DNA from: Desulfobacteraceae bacterium
Lineage (GTDB): Bacteria > Desulfobacterota > DSM-4660 > Desulfatiglandales > B25-G16
Direction of reading: 5' to 3'
Assembly (NCBI GenBank): GCA_030615565.1
Contig: JAUWZC010000014.1
Span: 1-19,717 of the forward strand
DNA length: 19,717 nucleotides
Shown here in pieces: positions 1 through 7,536 of the stretch. A program made the position numbers and the translations under genes. The notes beneath the pieces were generated by a model. It did not search any database, was not told the origin of the DNA, and saw nothing but the letters and a program-made list of their open reading frames with translations. The first letter of the stretch is position 1. Each line of letters begins with the position of its first letter.

Positions 1-2
1 TC

Positions 3-737
3 CACTTAAATCCAATAAGAGCAGGCCTGGTAAAGGGTTTGAAAGAACTTGATCGATACCCTTGGTGTGGCCACAGCGCCATTCTTGGAAGGAAAAACAA
101 TCCTCTAATTCCTGATAAGGCCAGCAAACACAAAAAAGCCAGTAAATCAGAGAAAACTCTAGCCGAAAAAACGGTAGAAGATATTTTCCTGTATTTCGGA
201 GACACCGCAAAAGTATCGCGCAGAAGATACCGACAATTCGTTAATAATGGAATAGACCAAGGAACTCGGCCTGAATTACAGGGTGGAGGTTTAGTCCGAA
301 GCGCTGGAGGAGAGAAAACAGGCATTATGGGGCGGAAGAAAGAGGAAAGAGAACTATCTGATGAAAGAATCCTCGGCAGTGGAGATTTTGTGGCCAAGGC
401 GTTAGAAGAGGCCAATGAACTGGGAGAAAGAAGGGCAAAAAGTATGATTTCACTAGATGAAATAATAAAGAGAGTAACCACGGAAATTGGAGCAGATTAC
501 AAGGAGTTAATTTCATTTAAGAGAGACAAAAGGCTCAGCAATGCGCGAGCGATTATCAGCTATCTGGCGGCGATTGAGTTAGGCTATACAGGGGTGAAAA
601 TAGCAGATACACTTCGATTAAGCGGGAAAAGTGTAAGCAGATGCTTGCCCCGTAGGTCCGGAAGATCGTACTGGGGTATAGAGCGAGGCAAAAAAATTGT
701 TGACAATGATCGGCGAATACTGGATTATTTACAATAA
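3..737 (+). CDS. REP-associated tyrosine transposase (RAYT), C-terminal part
   Basis: The frame is open from the left edge, so the gene is cut by the window and its true start lies upstream; the first in-window start, TTG at 39, is not real. The first codons read HLNPIRAGLVK, the end of the Y1-transposase (IS200/TnpA_REP) catalytic domain, followed by the usual DRYPW.GHS segment. The HUH motif would be upstream. The next part has the family features R-RRYR-FV-NGI, PEL-GGGL-RS and DERILGSGDFV. The last ~70 residues look like the DnaA-type C-terminal helix-turn-helix often found in RAYTs (SNARAIISYLA, then a recognition-helix-like SGKSVSR). RAYTs are domesticated single-strand transposases that act on REP hairpins; no REP target is evident next to it here. 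The C-terminus looks complete, and a group II intron remnant begins immediately after the stop. Confidence 0.85.
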   Translation, partial: HLNPIRAGLVKGLKELDRYPWCGHSAILGRKNNPLIPDKASKHKKASKSEKTLAEKTVEDIFLYFGDTAKVSRRRYRQFVNNGIDQGTRPELQGGGLVRSAGGEKTGIMGRKKEERELSDERILGSGDFVAKALEEANELGERRAKSMISLDEIIKRVTTEIGADYKELISFKRDKRLSNARAIISYLAAIELGYTGVKIADTLRLSGKSVSRCLPRRSGRSYWGIERGKKIVDNDRRILDYLQ

Positions 738-784
738 GATCACAAAGTAAGAACGTCCCTCTTCAGACACAGAGCCGGATCGGC

Positions 785-2104
785 GTGCCCAGCGCGCTGG
801 AACGGGTACGCCACGCAGCAAAGAGGGATAGGAAACAGCGGTTCACCGCGCTCCTGCACCATGTCTATGACGTCGAACAGTTGCGGAAGGGATACTATTC
901 CCTTAAACATAATGCCGCACCAGGGATCGATGGAGAGACCTGGAAGCACTACGGAGAGAACTTGGAGGAAAATCTTCGGGACCTTTCTGAACGGCTGAAA
1001 CGAGGAGCGTACCGAGCAAAGCCTGTTTGCAGAACGTACATTCCAAAGACCGACGGTCGGCAACGACCTATCGGAGTGCCCGTGCTGGAGGATAAAATTG
1101 TCCAGCGGGCCGTCGTTGAGGTACTGAACGCCATCTATGAACAGGAATTTCTCGGCTTCTCTTATGGATTCCGGCCAAAGCGCAGTCCCCACCATGCATT
1201 GGATGCGCTCTCGGTAGGAATTATGACGAAGAAGGTGAACTTGGTGCTTGATGCAGACATTCGTGCGTTCTTCGATACCCTCAACCACGAATGGCTGGTG
1301 AAGTTTGTCGAGCACCGGATTGCGGACCGGCGCATCGTGCGTCTCATCCAAAAATGTCTGAGGGCCGGGGTGCTGGAGGAAAGGAAGCGGATGCAGAGTG
1401 ATTTAGGTACAGTCCAAGGCGGGAGTATTAGTCCCTTGCTGGCCAACATATACCTGCATTACGTATTTGACCTCTGGGTCCAACAATGGAGGAGTAAACA
1501 GGCACGAGGGGAGATAGTGATCGTCCGCTTTGCAGACGACTTCATCGTGGGATTCCAACATCGCTTCGAGGCTGAGCGGTTCCTTGCTGAATTGCACAAA
1601 CGATTCGCACAGTTTGGCCTGGAGCTGCATCCTGACAAAACACGCCTTATCGAATTTGGGCGCTTTGCGGCACAAAACCGATTAAGGCGCGGTCAGGGGA
1701 AACCGGAGACCTTTAATTTCCTGGGCTTCACGCACATATGCGGAAAGACGAGGAAGGGTCATTTCACGGTGCTTCGAAAGACGATGCGCACCAGGTTGTA
1801 CACAAAGCTGAAAGAGGTGTACGGTGAACTCCGGCGGCGTATGCACGAGCCCATTCCGGAGCAGGGCGCTTATCTACGCTCAGTGGTAGCAGGCCACACC
1901 AGATATTATGGTGTGCCCATGAATGGTCCGTCGGTGAGCGTCTTTCGTAAGGAAGTCTGCCGGTTGTGGATGAAGGTGGTAAGGCGCCGGAGCCATAAGT
2001 ACAACCTGCCCTGGAAGAGGATGGAGCGATTGATTGCCAGATGGATTCCGCTATCCCGTGTCTGCCACCCTTATCCTTTGGTGCGTTTTGGCGTCATTAC
2101 CTGA
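785..2104 (+). CDS. ltrA: Group II intron reverse transcriptase/maturase (N-terminally truncated?)
   Basis: This is an intron-encoded protein with RT and maturase (X) domains and no HNH endonuclease. RT motifs in order: AAPGIDG (44-50), YIPK-DGRQRPIG (85-97), GFSYGFRP (124-131), DADIRAFFD (156-164, with catalytic D158), QGGSISPLLANIYLH (211-225), and FADDF (249-253, with catalytic D251 and D252). The catalytic box reads FADD where YADD is commoner. The thumb/maturase region ends with HPYP-VRFG, as in this family. The GTG at 785 has no clear ribosome binding site. In-frame codons upstream, from about 740 (SQSKNVPLQTQSRIG), resemble the usual N-terminal extension but contain no start codon, so the N-terminus was probably lost with the 5' part of the intron. 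The catalytic residues are intact, but autonomous mobility is unlikely without the upstream ribozyme domains. Confidence 0.85.
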   Translation: MPSALERVRHAAKRDRKQRFTALLHHVYDVEQLRKGYYSLKHNAAPGIDGETWKHYGENLEENLRDLSERLKRGAYRAKPVCRTYIPKTDGRQRPIGVPVLEDKIVQRAVVEVLNAIYEQEFLGFSYGFRPKRSPHHALDALSVGIMTKKVNLVLDADIRAFFDTLNHEWLVKFVEHRIADRRIVRLIQKCLRAGVLEERKRMQSDLGTVQGGSISPLLANIYLHYVFDLWVQQWRSKQARGEIVIVRFADDFIVGFQHRFEAERFLAELHKRFAQFGLELHPDKTRLIEFGRFAAQNRLRRGQGKPETFNFLGFTHICGKTRKGHFTVLRKTMRTRLYTKLKEVYGELRRRMHEPIPEQGAYLRSVVAGHTRYYGVPMNGPSVSVFRKEVCRLWMKVVRRRSHKYNLPWKRMERLIARWIPLSRVCHPYPLVRFGVIT

Positions 2105-2109
2105 GGCAG

Positions 2110-2182
2110 GAGCCGTATGAGGTAATTCCTCATGTACGGATCTGTGCGGGGGGTGCCGGGCGACTGGCATTCCTACCGCGAC
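2110..2182 (+). ncRNA. Group II intron domains V and VI
   Basis: Domain V spans about 2110-2142. It begins GAGCCGTATGAGG with the AGC catalytic triad and has a 6-bp upper stem (ATGAGG/CCTCAT), a 2-nt GT bulge on the 3' strand, and a lower CCGT/ACGG stem. This is the diagnostic shape of domain V. Domain VI spans about 2146-2179. GCGG pairs with CCGC and GGGGTGCC pairs with GGCATTCC, including two G-U pairs. The bulged TA leaves A2175 as the branch-point candidate. A2175 lies seven bases before the inferred 3' splice site after C2182. Confidence 0.8.
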
Positions 2183-2183
2183 C

Positions 2184-2270
2184 CATTCCCGCTGGTATGA
2201 CAATGACGATGAAATAGACCAATATCTCAAATACGGTCATAAGGCGCCAGCGTCCCCCATTACTAAATAA
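2184..2270 (+). pseudogene. Orphan 28-codon reading-frame tail downstream of intron 3' splice site
   Basis: Immediately after the predicted intron end an open frame reads HSRWYDNDDEIDQYLKYGHK and continues to a TAA at 2268-2270, with no start codon of its own. The stop overlaps the AAGGA ribosome binding site of the wzx gene, an arrangement typical of adjacent genes in an operon. It is best explained as the 3' end of a gene whose 5' part was lost when the intron inserted or the left flank rearranged. I do not recognise the family, and 28 codons could be chance. Confidence 0.3.
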
Positions 2271-2281
2271 GGAATACCAAT

Positions 2282-3721
2282 TTGCATAGGAATGTCACAA
2301 GAAGAGTAGCAAAAAATGCAATATATATGTTTATTGCCACGGTCATAAGTGGGATATGCGGAATGCTTTTTTTTGCGCTGCTTGCAAGAAGGTTTGGTCC
2401 AGAAAAATTGGGAATATTTTTCTTTCTCTTTTCTCTTGTTTCAGTATTTACTGTTTTTGCCAGTTTTGGATTGAACACTCTTACCATGAGAGAGGTTGCA
2501 CGCGATAAGAGAAAAGCGCCCTTGTTTTTTTCGAACGTTCTCTTATTGAAAGTTGTCTTATCTCTTGTTTCGATAGTATTTGTTGGACTTATACTGTGTT
2601 TTCTCCACTATTCCAATGAAGTACTGAAAATCGGGCTTTTATTCAGTACTATAATTATTGTTAACACGATCATTGCATTAAATGATTCCCTTTTCAAGGC
2701 ATTTGAGCGTTTTGAATATACTGCTTTCTTGAAAATTTTTTACAATGTACTTGTATTGTTCGTTGGATTTTTCATGTTAAGTAAAGGCTGTAATCTATCC
2801 GCTATTATACTATTAATGATAAGTGCGGCGGCAGTGTCTGCATGTCTTGGAATGGGTATACTAAGAAAAAAGTTCTTCAGATTTAAGCCTGATATGAATA
2901 TTGATTTCTGGAAATCCCTATTAAGAGAGGGCTATCCTTTCGTTTTTGCAACATTTACGGGAATACTTTACGCGAGAACTGATGTATTCATGCTCTCGAA
3001 AATGAGCGGTGACGTCGCTGTTGGTGTATATAGCGCAGCATATAAAATAATCGGGGTGTATTCAACTTTGCCTAACATTTTTATTGTTTCTTTATTTCCG
3101 ATTTTGGCAAGAAAATTTGAAAATTCCAAAGAATCATTAAAAGACATAGCGAACAACGCGATGAGATATCTATTACTTATCAGTTTTCCAATCCTTATTC
3201 TTTCGGTAGCAAATTCTAAGGAAATCATATCTCTTCTGTACGGTAGCGAATTTAAAGCCTCCAGTATTGTATTTCAAATATTAAGCATAAGGGGCTTTAC
3301 TTTTTTCACGAATACCCTTTTTGGCTATCTTTTGTTTGCCGCTAACAAACAAAAGATAATCTTAAAGTTAAGATTAATTACCCTTACGGCTAATATAATA
3401 CTGAACGTATTGCTGATTCCGAAATACAGTTATATCGGGGCTAGCGTAGCAACTTCGATCTCTGCTATGTGTTTCCTTGGGTTATGCTATCTTTTTGTTA
3501 TCAAATCTGTGTATAAAATGAATTTAATATTTTTAGGTATTAAGCCGTTTGTAAGTGGTGCTCTTATGTTGCTATCATTATTGTTTATTAAAACCGGGGG
3601 TGGATTAATTTTTGATATTCCCATTGCCATTTTAGTTTATTTTAGCAGCGTTATAGTATTTGGTGGTTTTAACAAGAGTGATCTACAAATGCTCAAGCAC
3701 ATTTTTGTATCTGCAGGGTAG
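2282..3721 (+). CDS. wzx: Oligosaccharide flippase (Wzx-like, MOP superfamily)
   Basis: This 479-residue, almost wholly hydrophobic protein has about 12-14 predicted membrane segments, the normal size for Wzx/RfbX polysaccharide transporters. The N-terminus (RRVAKNA..., then LLARRFGPEKLG and FGLNTLTMREVARD) matches the family's amphipathic start, first loop and conserved helix. It would flip undecaprenyl-diphosphate-linked repeat units across the inner membrane. The TTG start at 2282 is chosen because AAGGA at 2269-2273 lies eight bases upstream; the next in-frame ATG is at 2327, inside the first membrane segment. The gene is AT-rich, unlike the intron upstream, and is the first intact glycan gene of the island. 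Confidence 0.85.
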   Translation: MHRNVTRRVAKNAIYMFIATVISGICGMLFFALLARRFGPEKLGIFFFLFSLVSVFTVFASFGLNTLTMREVARDKRKAPLFFSNVLLLKVVLSLVSIVFVGLILCFLHYSNEVLKIGLLFSTIIIVNTIIALNDSLFKAFERFEYTAFLKIFYNVLVLFVGFFMLSKGCNLSAIILLMISAAAVSACLGMGILRKKFFRFKPDMNIDFWKSLLREGYPFVFATFTGILYARTDVFMLSKMSGDVAVGVYSAAYKIIGVYSTLPNIFIVSLFPILARKFENSKESLKDIANNAMRYLLLISFPILILSVANSKEIISLLYGSEFKASSIVFQILSIRGFTFFTNTLFGYLLFAANKQKIILKLRLITLTANIILNVLLIPKYSYIGASVATSISAMCFLGLCYLFVIKSVYKMNLIFLGIKPFVSGALMLLSLLFIKTGGGLIFDIPIAILVYFSSVIVFGGFNKSDLQMLKHIFVSAG

Positions 3722-3958
3722 ATGGTACTGAAGGTTTATCAAAACCTGAAAGAAGGTGGTAGTAGGTCTTAAAATTTGGACGGGACGGTTCATTTCCCTG
3801 GAAAGTTAAGGTACATTTTGCACAACAAAAAATTTCACAGGCACGTAATATACCCTTTTTGATCTAATTAGGCACGATATGTAGTTATTTTAGATAGCGA
3901 GAAAGTATTTGCATCCTCGGGATGATCAAATCAAGGTTTATTAACAAGGAAAATTAAG
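3722..3958 (+). other. Intergenic region between wzx and the first CDP-alcohol phosphotransferase-like gene
   Basis: These 237 bases hold no convincing gene. A short inverted repeat (AGGTTT at 3732-3737 and AAACCT at 3742-3747) follows the wzx stop but has no T-tract, so it is not called a terminator. AAGGA at 3947-3951 is a plausible ribosome binding site for the ATG at 3959. I could not place a convincing -35/-10 pair. Confidence 0.4.
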
Positions 3959-4666
3959 ATGGATGAAGTGAAGATTTATACATATTATGACATAAAAAAG
4001 GGATTTAAGAAGCACAATAAACTTTATTTTAGATTTCTGACTCGGGTTTTTGGAGTGCCTCTGGCCTATATCGCTTATAAAGTTGGTCTTTCTGCAAATA
4101 AATTAACCATTCTAGCGATACTTCTGTGTGCGCCTGCAATATACTTCAATCTCAATGGAAGCTACATAATCGCAATATTGTTTTTCCACATGTTTTTCTT
4201 AATTGACGTTGTCGATGGAGTATTGGCAAGAGGCACTAACACCGAGACTGTTTTAGGGGAATATCTGGATGATATGGCGCATTATATATTTCACACTGGT
4301 TTTTTTTTTACATTTGCCGTTGATGTTCTTAGAAAAGGTTATTTCAACCTAGGAATTTTGATGGTATTATTTATTATAGTGAACAATTTGCATAGAGCTC
4401 ACCTTAATCTAGTTTATAAAATCCGCTCTAAAGTAGGAAGAAGTAGCGCGAAATTAATTGCTGATACTAGTGATCATTTTCTCTGGACTAATATCTTTTT
4501 TCTTGTTTTGCGATCTTTTCGTTTTCCCAATGTATTGGTTTGGATGACTTTGCTTGTCTGGAATTTTCAGTATTTGAAGATTTATTTTATATGTGCTACT
4601 TTTTTTTCCTTGCTTTATTATTTTTATACTTTTGCCAAGAATCTGAAGGTTGGTTTTAAAGTTTAA
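3959..4666 (+). CDS. CDP-alcohol phosphotransferase-fold membrane protein, D4-to-His variant
   Basis: A 235-residue protein with about six hydrophobic segments and the CDP-alcohol phosphatidyltransferase (PF01066) signature. D83-xx-D86-G87-xx-A90-R91 is followed by G100-xxx-D104, but the fourth aspartate position (108) is His. In the family, D1-D3 hold metal and CDP, and D4 is the proposed base that activates the acceptor alcohol. D105 is adjacent but out of register. The segment GLSANKLT (43-50) matches the conserved GxSANxx(S/T) shared with the three later homologues. It lies between the Wzx and Wzy candidates with no lipid-synthesis gene nearby, so transfer of a phospho-alcohol onto the glycan or its lipid carrier is the likeliest role. 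Substrate and activity are unknown. Confidence 0.8.
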   Translation: MDEVKIYTYYDIKKGFKKHNKLYFRFLTRVFGVPLAYIAYKVGLSANKLTILAILLCAPAIYFNLNGSYIIAILFFHMFFLIDVVDGVLARGTNTETVLGEYLDDMAHYIFHTGFFFTFAVDVLRKGYFNLGILMVLFIIVNNLHRAHLNLVYKIRSKVGRSSAKLIADTSDHFLWTNIFFLVLRSFRFPNVLVWMTLLVWNFQYLKIYFICATFFSLLYYFYTFAKNLKVGFKV

Positions 4667-4873
4667 GTAAACTTATCCACCCACAAGACCGACCATCTAT
4701 AATAAGGTGCCTCATAAGAATAAAATTAGATCCATGGCCAAAAAGAATTGGCAAGCTAGTTCACAAAGTATGCATAAAAAAGGAAGGGATTTTTCAAGGT
4801 GATTTTTTGTACCTCCAAATGGGATCCCATCCATTGTTGGTGGTAGTGCTTTTGATAACCTTATAGGTATAGT
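4667..4873 (+). other. Intergenic region before the Wzy-like gene
   Basis: A 207-base AT-rich gap. It contains the perfect 12-bp palindrome ATGGGATCCCAT (4819-4830), but I see no operator context for it. Only a weak AGG precedes the ATG at 4874, so that start is less secure than the others here. Confidence 0.35.
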
Positions 4874-6121
4874 ATGCTAATTCTTATTATTGTCCTTTTT
4901 GTCAGCATAGCTATTGGAACCTCAATAGTTGTCCGTTCACTAAATAATCCAGTGGCTATTACTCTGGTGCCTATCGCGTTTGCTGCAACTATTCTGCAAT
5001 TTGATCCTTTCGGAACAGGTTTTGTCAGGGGATTGACTTTTCCTTCATTTCTTTGTCTTTTGATGTATGCTTTTATTATGGTGATTCCCTATACGGCATT
5101 TGCCCTAAGGATAGAACAACTTCCGGCTGTAGGCTTTAATTTGCACCGGAGTGGAGTGGTACCTGACCGTCTTTGGCGAATATGCATCCTGTTGTTACTT
5201 TTGGGGCTGTTCGGATTTTTTTTCAAGCTGGTTCATCTTACAAGAAGCCTTGGCTTACCCTTGTCTCCCCATGGAATATTCACCCTTTACACGATTAAAT
5301 TTGCCTTTGTAGAAAAAAACATAGTCCATGGTTTCAGTACACTCCATAATGTGGGTATGCTTGGTTTATTCTATGCTGCAGTCATGCTTTCTACCAAAGA
5401 CTATTGCAACACGAGAAAAAGACTTATTCTCGGTAGTCTTGTAGTTATATACTTGGTATCCAAGTTGGCCATAATTGTAAAAGTCGGATTTATAATGACC
5501 CTATTGCTTTTCTTGTTTGCCTGGATTACGACTACTGGTCGTGTGCCGAAGTTGTTCTTATTAGTTTGTGTAATTGTAGGCAGCATAGTGCCGATTGTCG
5601 ATAAATTCATTTATACCAGCAACATTAAAATAGCACTTGATAATTTTGCCGTTTACTTAGCTGGTCCGTTGATTGCTCTTGGATACTATCTCAGTTCACA
5701 TCCAGTTGGGCATGTGTTTGCCGCAGAATCTCTAAAACCTTTTTATCAGGTCCTTGACAAGTTAGGTTTATATAATATGGACGAGTACAGTAAGTTCAAC
5801 GTTTTAGTGCCTGTGACTGATAGTGGGGTCACATGTAATCCAGCTACGTTTCTTCGTACCCCATATCTAGACTTTGGCTTGGGGGGTATGGTTGTTTACT
5901 TGATAGGATGGTCGCTTCTTACGTTCATACTTTTTATAATGGTACGGCGATATAATTCGTTGTTTCTAATCTTGCTATACACGACAGTTGCAACGTCTCT
6001 ATGTTTGGCGTTCATTGCCAACAAAGCTATTGATGTTAATTTAATAATGTTGATCTTGTTACATTTTCTCCTGCGTCCTTACATAACCTTTAACCGCTTG
6101 AAGTGGTTGAGGAGACGGTGA
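4874..6121 (+). CDS. wzy: Polysaccharide polymerase candidate (Wzy-like membrane protein)
   Basis: A 415-residue integral membrane protein with about 10-12 hydrophobic segments. A large loop at roughly 275-335 ends in NPATFLRTPYLDFGLGG. An Asn...DFG..G segment after the big periplasmic loop is typical of O-antigen/oligosaccharide repeat-unit polymerases (Wzy/EpsG-like), which diverge greatly elsewhere. Position supports the call: the wzx gene is nearby, glycosyltransferases follow, and no other polymerase is visible. Wzy would join lipid-linked repeat units on the periplasmic face. A ligase (WaaL-like) role cannot be excluded. The start is uncertain because the ribosome binding site is weak. 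A terminator-like hairpin lies about 100 bases after the stop. Confidence 0.65.
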   Translation: MLILIIVLFVSIAIGTSIVVRSLNNPVAITLVPIAFAATILQFDPFGTGFVRGLTFPSFLCLLMYAFIMVIPYTAFALRIEQLPAVGFNLHRSGVVPDRLWRICILLLLLGLFGFFFKLVHLTRSLGLPLSPHGIFTLYTIKFAFVEKNIVHGFSTLHNVGMLGLFYAAVMLSTKDYCNTRKRLILGSLVVIYLVSKLAIIVKVGFIMTLLLFLFAWITTTGRVPKLFLLVCVIVGSIVPIVDKFIYTSNIKIALDNFAVYLAGPLIALGYYLSSHPVGHVFAAESLKPFYQVLDKLGLYNMDEYSKFNVLVPVTDSGVTCNPATFLRTPYLDFGLGGMVVYLIGWSLLTFILFIMVRRYNSLFLILLYTTVATSLCLAFIANKAIDVNLIMLILLHFLLRPYITFNRLKWLRRR

Positions 6122-6438
6122 CGGTTCGTATTGACAGTCTCGATTTATGCATGTGGCTCTGTGGTGAGCGGCCACAAATGTCTTTCTATACGCATGGTCG
6201 AGCGCGTTGACAGGTAACCGAGCCCCCTTTGCCGGGTGTGAGACAGCAAACGGGGTTTGTTTTGAAAATCAATGCCTTACAAGAGTTTTTCTGAGGAAAG
6301 GCAACAGATATTCATTGGCTATTCCCAAGTGTGCCCGTCTATATATCCCCTAAACCGCAAGGTAATATCAAATCTGTGCCGTTCACTCGTAGTGTAAAAG
6401 AATAAACTCTTGGCTTTCCAGGGAAACGAGGTCTCCAT
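6122..6438 (+). other. 317-base non-coding gap between the Wzy-like gene and the GT2 gene
   Basis: No open frame here resembles a gene. It contains a small hairpin (TGTGGC 6152-6157 with GCCACA 6171-6176), the stronger terminator-like hairpin at 6223-6263, and an AT-rich stretch (6310-6420) that probably carries the promoter of the downstream genes. AACGAGG at 6424-6430 is a plausible ribosome binding site for the ATG at 6439. Confidence 0.45.
6223..6263 (+). terminator. Candidate rho-independent terminator
   Basis: CCCCCTTTGC (6223-6232) pairs with GCAAACGGGG (6246-6255) as a 10-position stem with one C-C mismatch and a 13-nt loop. It is followed by TTTGTTTT (6256-6263). It would end the wzx-wzy transcript and make the GT2 gene the start of a new unit. 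The long loop and interrupted U-tract make it a moderate candidate. Confidence 0.45.
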
Positions 6439-7374
6439 ATGCACTGCGAAAAAGTTGGGGTAGTAATACTAACCTATAATGATATTGATGACACACTTGA
6501 GTGCTTGCAGAGTCTCAAGGCATCGCGATCTGTTTGCATTCAATCTCTTGTGGTCGTTGACAATGGGTCTGAGAAAGAATGTCAGGAGAAACTTCGAAGT
6601 GAACTCAGCAGGATTGAGGGAGCCCATTTTCTCGCATTGCAACATAACATTGGCTTCTCAGCTGGAATGAACTGTGGAATTGCTTTTGTAAGAGAAAGAG
6701 GAGCAAAACATGTTCTGATTTTAAACAATGATACTGTATTGGAGCCTGGCTGCGTTAAATATATGGTCCAAATTACCTATGAATTTGCTTTGGTGGGAGT
6801 AGTATCGCCGAAAATTCGCCAGTATGACCAACCTGACATCTTTTATAGTGCCGGATCGCGTCGGGGGTTACAATTTGCTAGGCCTAGAGGTTCAGGGCAA
6901 CGGGATGTCAGACAATTCGATAAACCGGAGCGATGTGATTTTGCGAGTGGATGTGCCATGCTAATTACTGATACAACACTTACAAAGGTAGGTGGCTTTG
7001 ACGAACGATTTTTTTTTGGATGCGAAGATAGGGAGTTAGCGTTTCGTTGCAGGAAGTCAGGATTAGAGATTTGGTATGAACCACTTGCTGTAATATATCA
7101 TAAAAAAGGTCAGGCGAGAAAAAATATCCCAAATTCTGAGAGGATATATCTGGTACATCTATCACAACTGTTTTATATTAAGATTTCGCGTTCCAAGTTT
7201 AGGTGGCTGGTCTGGTACGCACTATACATGATCCATTTTGCTACCCTATTCCCGGTCCGGCTTGCGATTGAACATGGCATCAATTACGGAGTTTTCAAGT
7301 GTTTGGGTGCAGTATGGAGCGCGTGGGTTAGGGCCTACAATGCAGAAAGGGCATTTCCACGGAGGATGTGGTAG
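6439..7374 (+). CDS. Glycosyltransferase family 2 (rhamnosyltransferase-like)
   Basis: A 311-residue GT-A glycosyltransferase. VVILTYND at the N-terminus, VVDNGS (39-44), and LNNDT (95-99; N-N-D stands in for DxD) form the nucleotide-sugar and metal site. GGFDERFFFGCEDRELAFR, with E196-D197, supplies the catalytic-base region typical of the WbbL/RfbN subgroup. The C-terminal 60 residues are hydrophobic and amphipathic, consistent with membrane association. It would add one sugar to the lipid-linked repeat unit at the cytoplasmic face. Subgroup members often transfer rhamnose, but the sugar cannot be read from sequence and no rml genes are present. Confidence 0.85.
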   Translation: MHCEKVGVVILTYNDIDDTLECLQSLKASRSVCIQSLVVVDNGSEKECQEKLRSELSRIEGAHFLALQHNIGFSAGMNCGIAFVRERGAKHVLILNNDTVLEPGCVKYMVQITYEFALVGVVSPKIRQYDQPDIFYSAGSRRGLQFARPRGSGQRDVRQFDKPERCDFASGCAMLITDTTLTKVGGFDERFFFGCEDRELAFRCRKSGLEIWYEPLAVIYHKKGQARKNIPNSERIYLVHLSQLFYIKISRSKFRWLVWYALYMIHFATLFPVRLAIEHGINYGVFKCLGAVWSAWVRAYNAERAFPRRMW

Positions 7375-7473
7375 AGGGTCAATTTTATCTCAAATTTGTT
7401 AATATTTTAAAAAACACAAATATTTATAATTGTAGCAAATATTCAAAGTGGCTGAAGAAAAGCACTCTGTAAA
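7375..7473 (+). promoter_or_regulatory. AT-rich spacer with inverted repeat, possible promoter region
   Basis: This spacer is strongly AT-rich. AATATTT (7401-7407) and AAATATT (7418-7424) form a 7-bp inverted repeat with a 10-base spacer, and AAATATT recurs at 7437-7443. A TATAAT-like hexamer (7425-7430) is present but has no well-spaced -35. It may hold a promoter or binding site for the methyltransferase gene. Composition alone could produce these repeats. Confidence 0.25.
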
Positions 7474-7536
7474 ATGACTTTTTTCTACAGCCTCGTTGAG
7501 CAGCCGAAAAACTACTTAGAGAAAAGAGGAGCATTT

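Larger units (their letters stand above)
738..2182 (+). mobile_element. Group II intron, 5'-truncated (RT ORF plus domains V-VI)
   Basis: The element combines a maturase-type reverse transcriptase gene with a downstream domain V/VI RNA. A full bacterial group II intron has several hundred nucleotides of domains I-III upstream of the ORF, starting GUGYG. Only about 47 bases separate the RAYT stop (737) from the first RT start (785), and the RAYT reading frame is intact up to there, so domains I-III cannot be present. The 3' end is inferred at C2182, seven bases after the bulged branch-point A2175, with the usual AY ending. 5' truncation is a known outcome of incomplete target-primed reverse transcription; deletion by recombination is the alternative. 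The element is visibly GC-richer than the glycan genes beside it. The left boundary is approximate. Confidence 0.7.

Noticed and set aside
740..1351. Long antisense open frame (203 codons) opposite the reverse transcriptase
   Set aside because: It lies wholly within the RT coding sequence on the other strand, has no recognisable domain, and is explained by the GC-rich codon use of the RT gene.
4734..4802. 22-codon basic peptide frame in the gap before the Wzy-like gene
   Set aside because: No ribosome binding site, no recognisable similarity, and a length expected by chance in AT-rich DNA.
4819..4830. Perfect 12-bp palindrome ATGGGATCCCAT
   Set aside because: Isolated, with no second copy or promoter context, so it was not called as an operator.
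6315..6345. Promoter-like pair TTGGCT and TATATA
   Set aside because: The spacing is 19 bases and the -35 is poor; not strong enough to list as a promoter.
7474..7536. Upstream ATG extending the methyltransferase by 21 residues
   Set aside because: The ATG at 7537 has a strong AGAGGAG site and gives a better N-terminus, so the extension was not used.
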